Source of the DNA: JAHFOW01 sp964370795
Lineage (GTDB): Bacteria; Planctomycetota; Brocadiia; Brocadiales; Brocadiaceae
Assembly (NCBI GenBank): GCA_964370795.1
Contig: CAYJME010000059.1
Location: 1-15,556, forward strand
Direction: 5' to 3'
DNA length: 15,556 nt
Below the pieces are notes generated by a model, which saw nothing but the letters and a program-made list of their open reading frames with translations, made no database searches and was not told the origin of the DNA. Position numbers and translations under genes: made by a program. This document shows, one piece after another, positions 1-5,761 of this stretch (positions within the stretch are counted from its first letter, which is position 1; each line of letters begins with the position of its first letter).

Positions 1-98
1 GCCCTTGATATTAAAGCGCTTACGGAAATGGCTGCATGAAAAACACGCAAAAAAATAAGAAGTTGATGGATAGTAGTACCGATGACACAGATAATAAA

Positions 99-171
99 AA
101 TTACCACGAAGACGTCAAGGCAGAAATACAAGAATAGCCGACTTTCGCCTTTTTGTGTCTTTGTGGTAATT
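99..171. repeat. Imperfect inverted repeat, 9-bp periodic arms
   Basis: The left arm (99-121) begins AATTACCACGAAGAC. The reverse complement of the right arm (148-171) begins AATTACCACAAAGAC. The arms are about 23 bp with a 26-bp spacer. Within each arm the purine-rich unit recurs about every 9 bp (for example ACCACAAAG then ACACAAAAA), the same period seen in the repeats at 3652, 9195 and 9284. It lies downstream of khtU. Function is unknown; such extragenic repeats are often dispersed through a genome. Confidence 0.5.
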
Positions 172-228
172 GTTGTTTGTTTCTGTTGTTATTGATAATG
201 TATGCAATCTGTGGGTTTCTAATTTCTC

Positions 229-256
229 CTCTGTATCCTTAGCGTCCTCTGCGGTG
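229..256 (+). repeat. Single copy of CTCTGCGTT-type dispersed repeat
   Basis: This 28-bp segment matches 9284-9311 at 23 of 28 positions, ending in the shared CCTCTGCGGTG. It sits just past the khtU stop codon. The similarity over a 9-kb distance, outside any gene, indicates a dispersed extragenic repeat family rather than conserved coding sequence. Confidence 0.5.
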
Positions 257-261
257 GGCCA

Positions 262-1434
262 TTACTTTTTATCTATTTTATCTCTCTTTTCAATAAACCA
301 CCGGGTAATCCAGTCCGACTCCTTCATGATAATACTGCCGAGGATGGCACTTAGCAATACATAAACACCGGTAAGGGATTTCAGGGGATAGGGCAGGCCG
401 TGATTCATCGTAACTATCCCTGCGAGGATGATGGAAAATTCACCCCTGGGAATGAGGCTAAAGCCAAGCCTCAAACTTGCCTTTTTCGATAAAGCATATT
501 TTTTACCAATAAAATAACCGCCGATTACCTTGCTAAAAGAGGTAACAATAAAGATGAACATACCAATCGGTATCAAGCTTCCTATATGCTTGTATTCGAC
601 TGACATTCCGAATGCAACAAAGAATATTGCCGTAGAGAATTGTTGAAAGGGCTTAATCGCCTCTGAAATTCTATGTCTTTGCTTTGTTTCTGACAGTACG
701 AGTCCTGCAAGAAATGCCCCAATCGCCTCAGAAAGACCTATCCTGGATGCAGCGCCGGCAGAGAGTACGATAAGGGAAAGGATCAGGATTACGAATAATT
801 CCGTGTGTTCTATATCAATGATCTTATCTATGAATTTTTTTGAGGTTTTCGAGAGCACGATGAAAAATGCAAAAAAGGCCGACGTCTTTAATATGACAAG
901 AAATATGCCTTTTGCGTCAATATGGCCGTAGTTTATAATACCAACGAGACATGCCAGGAACGAGGCGATAAACATATCTTCAAAAATCAGGGTATTGAGT
1001 AGGTATTCGGTTTCCGGATTTGCCGAACGTTTTAAATCAATGATGGATTTGGCTACAATCACGGAACTGGTTACATAAACAATCCCGCCGAGGAGCAATG
1101 ATTGTATCAGGTCATACCCCAGTAACCAGCCGAAAAATATGCCGACAGGAAAGTTGAAGATGAGATCGTATGTTCCTGAATAAAATATCTTTCGCTGATT
1201 ATTGAGGAGACTACCAACGGAAAATTCAAGGCCAAACATGAACAACATGAAGATAATCCCCAGCGTGGCTATGAATTCTGTGATAATCGTAACGGGGAAG
1301 AAGTTTTGCAGGATCATCCCGACGATGATAAACACGGCAGTGAGCGACTGATTGATCTTCGTTGCCAGCAAACCAGCAAAAAATAAGGCAATGAGGGAGA
1401 TGCCTAGTGATAATACACTTTCATTGACAATCAT
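262..1434 (-). CDS. khtU: CPA2-family K+/H+ antiporter membrane subunit (KhtU-like)
   Basis: A 390-residue polytopic inner-membrane protein of the Na_H_Exchanger/CPA2 family. It is hydrophobic almost throughout, with roughly a dozen membrane segments. Family hallmarks seen are LGIIFMLFMFGLEF around residues 58-71, GAFLAGLVLSET near 240 and an RGEFSIILAG segment near 330. There is no C-terminal RCK/TrkA-N domain, so regulation must come from a separate subunit. That subunit is encoded immediately upstream: the two reading frames overlap by 14 bases, implying translational coupling. In Bacillus subtilis the KhtT-KhtU pair exports K+ in exchange for H+ and is controlled through the C-terminal domain of KhtT, so the same arrangement is inferred here. 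Ion specificity cannot be read from sequence; Na+/H+ exchange is possible. Confidence 0.85.
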   Translation of the reverse strand: MIVNESVLSLGISLIALFFAGLLATKINQSLTAVFIIVGMILQNFFPVTIITEFIATLGIIFMLFMFGLEFSVGSLLNNQRKIFYSGTYDLIFNFPVGIFFGWLLGYDLIQSLLLGGIVYVTSSVIVAKSIIDLKRSANPETEYLLNTLIFEDMFIASFLACLVGIINYGHIDAKGIFLVILKTSAFFAFFIVLSKTSKKFIDKIIDIEHTELFVILILSLIVLSAGAASRIGLSEAIGAFLAGLVLSETKQRHRISEAIKPFQQFSTAIFFVAFGMSVEYKHIGSLIPIGMFIFIVTSFSKVIGGYFIGKKYALSKKASLRLGFSLIPRGEFSIILAGIVTMNHGLPYPLKSLTGVYVLLSAILGSIIMKESDWITRWFIEKRDKIDKK

Positions 1435-1930
1435 TTTCTAAACGGTGTTTGATTTCAAAGGTGGCAAGGAAATTGTTAATCTGTTCATTGCTTCCGATAA
1501 CGATAATAGTATCCTGTGGCTTGATAATTTCGCTGGAACGGGGGTTCTGGATTACCGTTTCTCCCCGAATAATAGTGGTAATGGATACCCCTGTCAGTTT
1601 CCTGATATCCAAATCTTCGATCTTTTTATGAGCCAGCATTGAATCGTCCACAACCTTGATCCATTCCATGGTGGCATTTTTCATAGTTAATTTTTGTTCT
1701 TCTTCGATGACGGGCTGGAAGTACGTTCCCGCGAGTATAGCGCCTATCTGGTGCGCCTCTTCGTCGCTGAGTCTTGTTACCGAAACAGGTTCATCGCCGT
1801 CTTCTGTGAACTTAAAGACCTCTCTTTCACCAGAAGAATGAATTACTACCACCAATTTGTCACCTGAATCCAGTTCCAGGGTAAATTTCTTGCCAATGCC
1901 AGGCAGGTCGCATTCCTTTACCTTTGCCAT
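1421..1930 (-). CDS. khtT: Antiporter regulatory subunit with RCK_C domain (KhtT-like)
   Basis: A 169-residue soluble protein, close to the ~165 residues usual for KhtT. The N-terminal half (about 1-75) is the small beta-rich domain of CPA2 regulatory subunits. The C-terminal half (about 88-165) is an RCK_C/TrkA-C domain, with the typical run of a hydrophobic strand, TGVSITTIIRG, then NPRS, then KPQDTIIVIGSNEQI. In B. subtilis the RCK_C domain of KhtT binds c-di-AMP; whether this one does is not visible. The gene precedes and overlaps khtU by 14 bases, so the two form one transcription and translation unit. An AAAGGGG Shine-Dalgarno lies 7 bases before the ATG, and a promoter is seen at 2003-2031, leaving a leader of about 65 nt. 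Confidence 0.85.
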   Translation of the reverse strand: MAKVKECDLPGIGKKFTLELDSGDKLVVVIHSSGEREVFKFTEDGDEPVSVTRLSDEEAHQIGAILAGTYFQPVIEEEQKLTMKNATMEWIKVVDDSMLAHKKIEDLDIRKLTGVSITTIIRGETVIQNPRSSEIIKPQDTIIVIGSNEQINNFLATFEIKHRLENDCQ

Positions 1931-2002
1931 ACCTAACCCCTTTCTTTAAGTGCGTTTCTTGCTCTCCATAAAACCCTATGTAAATTTATCTCGAAAGAAG
2001 TG

Positions 2003-2031
2003 ATATTAAGGATTCCAACGCTTTTTGTCAA
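2003..2031 (-). promoter_or_regulatory. Sigma70-type promoter of khtTU
   Basis: On the minus strand, TTGACA (2026-2031) is followed after exactly 17 bases by TAATAT (2003-2008). Predicted transcription starts near 1996, some 65 nt before the khtT ATG. The -35 is perfect and the -10 matches 4 of 6. It lies back to back with the cobO promoter on the other strand. Confidence 0.7.
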
Positions 2032-2073
2032 TGAATTTTAAAAACCAAAGGAGGTTGTAAGTTTTCAATATGC

Positions 2074-2100
2074 TTGACTTTTATTCTCAATTCATATAAT
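2074..2100 (+). promoter_or_regulatory. Probable cobO promoter giving a near-leaderless mRNA
   Basis: TTGACT (2074-2079) and a perfect TATAAT (2095-2100) are separated by 15 bases, slightly short of optimum. A start about 7 bases past the -10 would fall at 2106-2108, only 3-5 bases before the cobO ATG at 2111. No Shine-Dalgarno is possible on such a transcript, which agrees with the absence of one before the ATG. A perfect AAAGGAGG lies upstream at 2047-2054 but is 57 bases from the cobO start. Confidence 0.5.
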
Positions 2101-2110
2101 CTTTTTACAT

Positions 2111-2638
2111 ATGGAAAATGGACTTATTATAGTAAATACGGGGAATGGGAAGGGTAAAACCACGGCAGCGTTAGGCATTGGTCTTCGGGCTGTTGGCCAT
2201 GGTATGAAGGTGCTGATGCTCCAGTTTATTAAAGGCGCATGGCATACCGGCGAGATTGATGCGGTGAAGCGATTAGAACCATATTTTCGGATCGTTCAGT
2301 TAGGGCAGGGTTTTGTAAAAACAAGGAAAAGCGACCAGACAGTAGAAGTTATTGAAAATGCCAGGGCATCGTGGGATTATGCAAAAAAGGAGATATTATC
2401 CGGTTTGTATGATGTGATTATCCTCGATGAGATTAATAATATGATTGATTACGGTCTCTTAAATATTGAGGATGTCGTATCCGTGTTAAAAGAAAGACCG
2501 CGAAAACTGAACGTAGTTGTTACCGGTCGTAACGCACACGACAAGATTATTGATCTGGCAGATCTGGTAACTGAGATGCGGGAGATCAAGCATCCGTTTA
2601 AAAAGGGCGTAAGGGCACAAAAAGGTATTGAGTTTTAG
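2111..2638 (+). CDS. cobO: Cob(I)alamin adenosyltransferase (CobA/CobO/BtuR type)
   Basis: A cytosolic enzyme that transfers the adenosyl group of ATP to reduced corrinoid, giving adenosylcobalamin or its precursor. The length of 175 residues is typical. The family P-loop GNGKGKTT is at residues 11-18, followed by RAVGHG (26-31) and QFIKG (38-42). The acidic segment IILDEINN is at 103-110, VVTGRNAH at 136-143 and DLADLVTEMREIKHPF at 148-163, all in the order found in BtuR/CobO. The ATG at 2111 is chosen because the P-loop then starts at its usual distance and an in-frame stop lies just upstream (2075-2077). No ribosome binding site is present (see promoter). No other cobalamin gene is in the window; B12-dependent methionine synthase or mutases elsewhere would be its users. 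Confidence 0.93.
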   Translation: MENGLIIVNTGNGKGKTTAALGIGLRAVGHGMKVLMLQFIKGAWHTGEIDAVKRLEPYFRIVQLGQGFVKTRKSDQTVEVIENARASWDYAKKEILSGLYDVIILDEINNMIDYGLLNIEDVVSVLKERPRKLNVVVTGRNAHDKIIDLADLVTEMREIKHPFKKGVRAQKGIEF

Positions 2639-2681
2639 ATATAAAGGTGGAAACGCAAGATATACGTCTCTCGACTATTTA

Positions 2682-2865
2682 TGTATAGGAATTTTAATAC
2701 AAATCGTAGCGTAGGGGGTTATCCCTATAACCGTTTGCACAGACCAAATGGTTTAAGTCGTTTAAGCAGTTTAAACCGTTTGAACTGTTTTAACGGCTTA
2801 AGCGGCTTATCGCCGACCACAAGATATCTGTGCTACAATAAAAAGTCACCGAAGGCCTCATTTAA
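2682..2865 (+). repeat. Dispersed direct repeat, copy 1 (with 9-bp tandem core)
   Basis: A 184-bp segment that recurs in the same orientation at 5762-5946. The stretch 2735-2824 (90 bp) is identical in both copies; the flanks differ by scattered substitutions and single-base gaps. The core 2752-2814 is seven degenerate 9-bp units: TTTAAGTCG, TTTAAGCAG, TTTAAACCG, TTTGAACTG, TTTTAACGG, CTTAAGCGG, CTTATCGCC. A small hairpin GGTTAT-CCCT-ATAACC lies at 2718-2733. A frame across it encodes a Leu/Asn/Arg/Ser-rich pseudo-peptide that I do not accept as a gene. It fills most of the gap between cobO and thyX, so it may sit in the thyX leader or promoter. No transposase, terminal inverted repeats or target duplication is evident. 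Confidence 0.9.
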
Positions 2866-2907
2866 ATCCTGGTAATCTGCATTCATCAGTGACCAATTGA
2901 TATTCAT

Positions 2908-3639
2908 ATGACCGAATCAAAATTAAATGTCGTCTTGTTACGTTACACAGCCAACCCGGAAGAGCTGGTAGCCCAGGCGGCGAAGTTGTGTTATAGTCCG
3001 GCTTCTATTAAGGAATTAGAGAAGCAGATCGAGAGCAAAGACCAGGCTGGTTTTATAGAAAAGCTCACCGATATGCGGCACCTCTCGCCTGTTGAACATA
3101 TTACCTTTACCTTTGGAGTAGAAGGCATTTCCCGTGCCTGTTCTCATCAGCTTGTGCGCCACCGCCTGGCCTCATATTCCCAGCAGAGTCAACGATACGT
3201 GGGACAGCAGAGTAAGAAGGGGAGTGGTTTTCATTTTGTTGTTCCGCCCAATATTGAAAAGATCGGTAAAAAGCAGTGGTTTATTGAAAAAATGGAGACC
3301 ATTCAAAAGTGGTATGACGAACTTGTGGATGCGCTTGGCGAAAAAGGAGAAAGTTCTTTTGAGGACGCCCGTTTTTTGTTGCCAAATGCAGCTGAAACTA
3401 AAATTATCCTTACCATGAATGGTCGTGAGTTGATCCACTTTTTTCGGGTACGCTGTTGTAACCGCGCCCAGTGGGAGATAAGGGCTATGGCGATAGAGAT
3501 GCTTCGGCTGGTAAAAAAAGTCTCACCCCACATATTCAAGGACGCAGGCCCCGGTTGTGTACATGATGAATGCCCAGAGGGGAAAATGACCTGTGGAAGG
3601 ATGGATGAGGTCAGAAAAATATTTCAAAGTCTGGTATAA
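2908..3639 (+). CDS. thyX: Flavin-dependent thymidylate synthase
   Basis: FAD-dependent ThyX makes dTMP from dUMP, using methylenetetrahydrofolate as carbon donor and NADPH as reductant. It replaces ThyA, of which there is no sign here. The diagnostic motif RHRxxSxxxxSxRY is at residues 84-97 (RHRLASYSQQSQRY). The opening VVLLRYTANPEELVAQAAKLCYS and the NGRELIHFFRVRCCNRAQWEIR segment (171-192) are also typical. The length of 243 residues fits. The C-terminus carries a cysteine-containing tail (C217, C222, C229) of the kind seen in ThyX of many anaerobes. The ATG gives the family's usual start, but no clear Shine-Dalgarno precedes it. Copy 1 of the dispersed repeat ends 42 bases upstream. The gene is convergent with the sulfur-carrier gene. 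Confidence 0.95.
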   Translation: MTESKLNVVLLRYTANPEELVAQAAKLCYSPASIKELEKQIESKDQAGFIEKLTDMRHLSPVEHITFTFGVEGISRACSHQLVRHRLASYSQQSQRYVGQQSKKGSGFHFVVPPNIEKIGKKQWFIEKMETIQKWYDELVDALGEKGESSFEDARFLLPNAAETKIILTMNGRELIHFFRVRCCNRAQWEIRAMAIEMLRLVKKVSPHIFKDAGPGCVHDECPEGKMTCGRMDEVRKIFQSLV

Positions 3640-3651
3640 AAATTAAAAAAC

Positions 3652-3678
3652 CACAGATTTCGCAGATTACACAGAAAA
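3652..3678 (+). repeat. Three-unit 9-bp repeat (CACAGATTT type)
   Basis: CACAGATTT, CGCAGATTA and CACAGAAAA lie head to tail just past the thyX stop. This is one more member of the family of purine-rich extragenic repeats with a 9-base period in this window. Confidence 0.5.
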
Positions 3679-3698
3679 AAAGGCATTTCGAATTTTTT

Positions 3699-3782
3699 GG
3701 TAGGAGCCAACTCCTGTTGGCAACCGGGCACATGTACACCGTTGTGAATTGCCAATCGCCGTCAGGAGACGGCTCCTTACCA
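3699..3782. repeat. REP-like palindromic element between convergent genes
   Basis: The left arm (3699-3724) and the reverse complement of the right arm (3749-3782) share the pattern GGTA(A)GGAGCC, then CTCCTG, then TTGGC, with a gap in the left arm. Each arm also folds on itself: CCAAC-TCCT-GTTGG at 3708-3721 and GCCGTC-AGGA-GACGGC at 3759-3774. The two loops, TCCT and AGGA, are complementary. The element lies between the ends of thyX and the sulfur-carrier gene, the usual place for REP-type sequences, where it could block or protect both convergent transcripts. No U-tract follows, so it is not a classical terminator. Confidence 0.65.
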
Positions 3783-3813
3783 CAGGATATGAAAACTAAA
3801 AGTTGCCGTAGTG

Positions 3814-4098
3814 CTAATTTATACTGCCGCCGGCGATTGCAGGCACTATAGAAATGTGGTCGCCGTCTTTGACAGGGGTGTTCAAATTGCCCATAAATCG
3901 GATATCTTCGTCGTTCAGGTAGAAATTAATAAACCTCCTGATCTGTCCGTCATTATCACAAATTCTCTCTTTGATGCCTTTGTAATTTTTTTCAAGACTC
4001 TCAACGACGTCTTTAATTGTTTTTCCTTCAACCTTTACCTCATCTGCGCCCTTCGTAAGGGTTCTCAGTGGTGTTGGGATACGTACCGTTATTGGCAT
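3814..4098 (-). CDS. CysO/MoaD/ThiS-type sulfur carrier protein
   Basis: A 94-residue ubiquitin-fold (beta-grasp) protein. Its sequence resembles mycobacterial CysO closely: an early IPTPLR segment, VVESLEKNYKGIKERI in the middle, then RRFINFYLNDEDIRF and DGDHISIVPAIAGG. Proteins of this family are activated at the C-terminal Gly-Gly by an E1-like adenylase and carry sulfur as a thiocarboxylate. Here the Gly-Gly is followed by Ser-Ile-Asn before a TAG stop, so the carrier would need trimming, as with HcyS (Ala removed by HcyD). Neither a protease of the JAMM/Mec+ type nor a ThiF/MoeB-type activator is in the window. An AAAGGAG Shine-Dalgarno lies 6 bases before the ATG. The gene follows the thrC-like gene by 124 bases, on the same strand and presumably the same riboswitch-controlled transcript. 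Molybdopterin synthase small subunit (MoaD) is a less likely reading, because no moa gene is near and the closest likeness is CysO. Confidence 0.85.
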   Translation of the reverse strand: MPITVRIPTPLRTLTKGADEVKVEGKTIKDVVESLEKNYKGIKERICDNDGQIRRFINFYLNDEDIRFMGNLNTPVKDGDHISIVPAIAGGSIN

Positions 4099-4176
4099 TT
4101 TTTGCTCCTTTTACGTTTAAAATTAAATACAGATTTTTTTAAAGACAGTTTATCATTAAGAAGTTTTGAAGATGTG

Positions 4177-4188
4177 CACTTGCAAGTG
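4177..4188. promoter_or_regulatory. 12-bp perfect palindrome in the thrC-carrier gap
   Basis: CACTTGCAAGTG is its own reverse complement and lies between the thrC stop and the sulfur-carrier start. It could be a dimeric regulator site or mere chance; no associated promoter boxes are convincing. Confidence 0.2.
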
Positions 4189-4222
4189 TTTGAAATTTTC
4201 AGCTTCTCACTTCCCATAAATT

Positions 4223-5467
4223 TCAGTGTGCCCCGGACGTCTTTTTTTCCATAATAGCGACGAATTCGGCAAGGGAGGGATTGATAATTTTTGGTTCTTC
4301 TAATTTATTCAGGACTGCCTCCTGGGTTTTCAAGCCATTCCCGGTAACGCTGATTACAATAGACTCATCCTTCGGTATCCTGCCCTGTTCAATGAGTTTC
4401 CTCGTCACGGCAACCGTTACACCGCCTGCCGTTTCGGTAAAAATACCTTCCGTTCTGGCAAGTAATTTTATACCTTCCACAAGTTCGTCATCTGTTACAT
4501 CTTCGGCCCATCCTCCGGAAACGTTAATGGATTTTACCGAATAGAAACCGTCAGCCGGATTCCCGATTGCTATTGATTGGGCAATCGTCTTAGGCTTTAC
4601 CGGTTTTATCACATCAGTTTCTGCCTTAACGGCAGTGGTGATGGGCGAGCTGCCGCTGGCCTGGGCGCCGTGGAGTTTCGTATCTGCATTATCTATAAGT
4701 CCCAGCTTGACAAATTCTTTAATAGACTTTTCTATCTTGGTAATCAGGGAACCGCCTGCCATCGGGACAATGATATGTCTGGGCGCTTTCCATCCGAGTT
4801 GTTCCATGATTTCATATCCGTAAGTCTTTGAGCCTTCGCCATAGTATGGCCTTAAATTTACATTGACAATAGCCCAGCCATATTTGTCTGCGATTTCAGA
4901 GCATAGCTTGTTTACACTATCGTAATTTCCCCTGACTTTTATTACATTCGTACCATAAATCAACGTTCCGATAATTTTGCCTTGTTCGAGGTCTGCTGGC
5001 ATGATGATGTAGCTTTCAAGACCTGCCTGTACTGCCTGGGCAGCTACCGCATTTCCCAGATTTCCCGTAGTAGCACATCCGACCGTTTTGAAACCAAATT
5101 CCTTCGCCTTGGTCAGGGCAGTGGAAACAACACGGTCCTTAAAAGAAAATGTTGGATAGTTTACGGAATCATTCTTTACGTATAATTCCTTTACCCCTAA
5201 AAATTTAGCAAGATTATTTGCCTTAACCAGCGGGGTGAAACCCACCTGCGCGCCCACCGTTGGTTCTCCATCAATGGGGAGGAGTTCCCGGTAGCGCCAC
5301 ATGGTCTTGCCGCGAGATTCAATGAGCTTTCTCGTCAGCACCTTTTTTATTCCATCATAATCATAATCGACTTCTAAAGGACCGAAACAAAAACTGCATA
5401 CATGTAATGGTTCTTTTGGATATTCCTTGCCGCATTCACGGCATCTTAGGCCTTTAACAAATCCCAT
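4223..5467 (-). CDS. thrC: Threonine-synthase-family PLP enzyme under SAM riboswitch control
   Basis: A 414-residue fold-type II PLP enzyme. An N-terminal zinc-ribbon (C9-x2-C12 and C24-x2-C27) precedes the catalytic domain, as in archaeal-type threonine synthases. The PLP lysine is K110 in SFKDR, the phosphate-binding loop is TTGNLGNA (133-140), and TGNGLK (375-380) is the threonine-synthase C-terminal signature. By family it would convert O-phosphohomoserine to threonine in the cytosol. Two facts argue for an alternative or extra role. Its leader is a SAM-I riboswitch, which normally governs methionine and homocysteine supply, and its downstream partner is a CysO-like sulfur carrier. A homocysteine-forming gamma-replacement on O-phosphohomoserine is therefore a reasonable inference, but it is not shown by sequence. 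AGGGAGG lies 6 bases before the ATG. Confidence 0.85.
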   Translation of the reverse strand: MGFVKGLRCRECGKEYPKEPLHVCSFCFGPLEVDYDYDGIKKVLTRKLIESRGKTMWRYRELLPIDGEPTVGAQVGFTPLVKANNLAKFLGVKELYVKNDSVNYPTFSFKDRVVSTALTKAKEFGFKTVGCATTGNLGNAVAAQAVQAGLESYIIMPADLEQGKIIGTLIYGTNVIKVRGNYDSVNKLCSEIADKYGWAIVNVNLRPYYGEGSKTYGYEIMEQLGWKAPRHIIVPMAGGSLITKIEKSIKEFVKLGLIDNADTKLHGAQASGSSPITTAVKAETDVIKPVKPKTIAQSIAIGNPADGFYSVKSINVSGGWAEDVTDDELVEGIKLLARTEGIFTETAGGVTVAVTRKLIEQGRIPKDESIVISVTGNGLKTQEAVLNKLEEPKIINPSLAEFVAIMEKKTSGAH

Positions 5468-5496
5468 CTATTGCCTCCCTACAATTTCCAGCAAAT

Positions 5497-5541
5497 AAAA
5501 AAGCCTCTTTCTATAAAAATAAGATAGGAAGAGGCTTTTTT
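5497..5541 (-). terminator. Riboswitch terminator hairpin of thrC leader
   Basis: On the minus strand the arms AAGCCTCTT and AAGAGGCTT form a stem, extended by flanking A/T pairs and an inner CTAT/ATAG helix. It ends in six U residues (5497-5502), 29 bases before the thrC ATG. The 5' part of its loop contains CCTATCTTAT, which can instead pair with GATAAGATAGG at the 3' edge of the aptamer, giving the antiterminator. Confidence 0.9.
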
Positions 5542-5548
5542 ACGTCCC

Positions 5549-5673
5549 TATCTTATCTTTCCCCAAAACACGAGACAGGAATTAGCACCAGCATTCTGCC
5601 CAGATTACTTACTGGACAAAACCGGTTGCTGTGGCTTCACAGGGCCAGTCCCTCTGCCACTCTCGATAAGATA
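5549..5673 (-). ncRNA. SAM-I (S-box) riboswitch aptamer
   Basis: Read on the minus strand, the 125-nt element has the S-box consensus in order: GAGAGTGGCAGAGGGACTGG, CCC, TGTGAAGCC, GCAACC, then a variable P3 hairpin (CCAG...CTGG), GGTGCTAATTCC, and AAAGATAAG. P1 is a perfect 9-bp helix, TATCTTATC (5665-5673) with GATAAGATA (5549-5557). The same GATAAGATA can pair with CCTATCTTAT inside the downstream terminator. SAM binding stabilises P1 and so frees the terminator. Predicted outcome: high SAM stops transcription before thrC and the sulfur-carrier gene. This is the class that usually controls methionine biosynthesis and uptake. Confidence 0.95.
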
Positions 5674-5688
5674 AACAAAATTTATAAT

Positions 5689-5717
5689 ATTATAAAAGAA
5701 TGTTCAATGTTTGTCAA
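5689..5717 (-). promoter_or_regulatory. Perfect-consensus sigma70 promoter of riboswitch-thrC unit
   Basis: On the minus strand TTGACA (5712-5717) is followed after 17 bases by TATAAT (5689-5694), a full match to the consensus at optimal spacing. Transcription would start near 5682, about 9 bases before the P1 helix of the SAM-I aptamer. Such a strong constitutive promoter fits control by premature termination rather than by a DNA-binding regulator. Confidence 0.9.
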
Positions 5718-5761
5718 ATATATTGGTATATGCTACAAAAATCAAATAGTTCTCTTGTTGA

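Larger units (their letters stand above)
1..261. other. Gene-poor left edge with short repeats
   Basis: No confident gene is visible here. Two plus-strand frames are open from the left edge and close at once (stops at 37-39 and 56-58), so the 3' end of an upstream plus-strand gene may lie here; I cannot choose the frame. The rest holds an imperfect inverted repeat (99-121 with 148-171) and a single copy of a dispersed repeat (229-256), listed separately. The segment lies downstream of khtU, which is read on the minus strand, so the two genes would be convergent and the inverted repeat could help end transcripts, although it has no U-tract typical of a strong terminator. Confidence 0.4.

Noticed and set aside
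1..58. C-terminal end of a plus-strand gene in one of two frames
   Set aside because: Only 12-18 codons are visible in either frame, with nothing recognisable, so I could not assign a product or frame.
2681..2875. 64-residue plus-strand frame with Leu/Asn/Ser repeats
   Set aside because: It coincides with repeat copy 1 and its residue pattern follows from the 9-bp period; copy 2 does not preserve the frame because of single-base gaps.
3814..4098. MoaD subunit of molybdopterin synthase
   Set aside because: No moa genes nearby, and residue patterns (early IPTPLR, FYLNDEDIRF, VPAIAGG) resemble CysO more than MoaD; pairing is with a PLP enzyme.
4281..4831. Plus-strand open frames within the thrC-like gene (and similar ones within secA, metK, waaA, ahcY)
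   Set aside because: They are antisense shadows of well-supported genes with no ribosome binding sites or recognisable domains.
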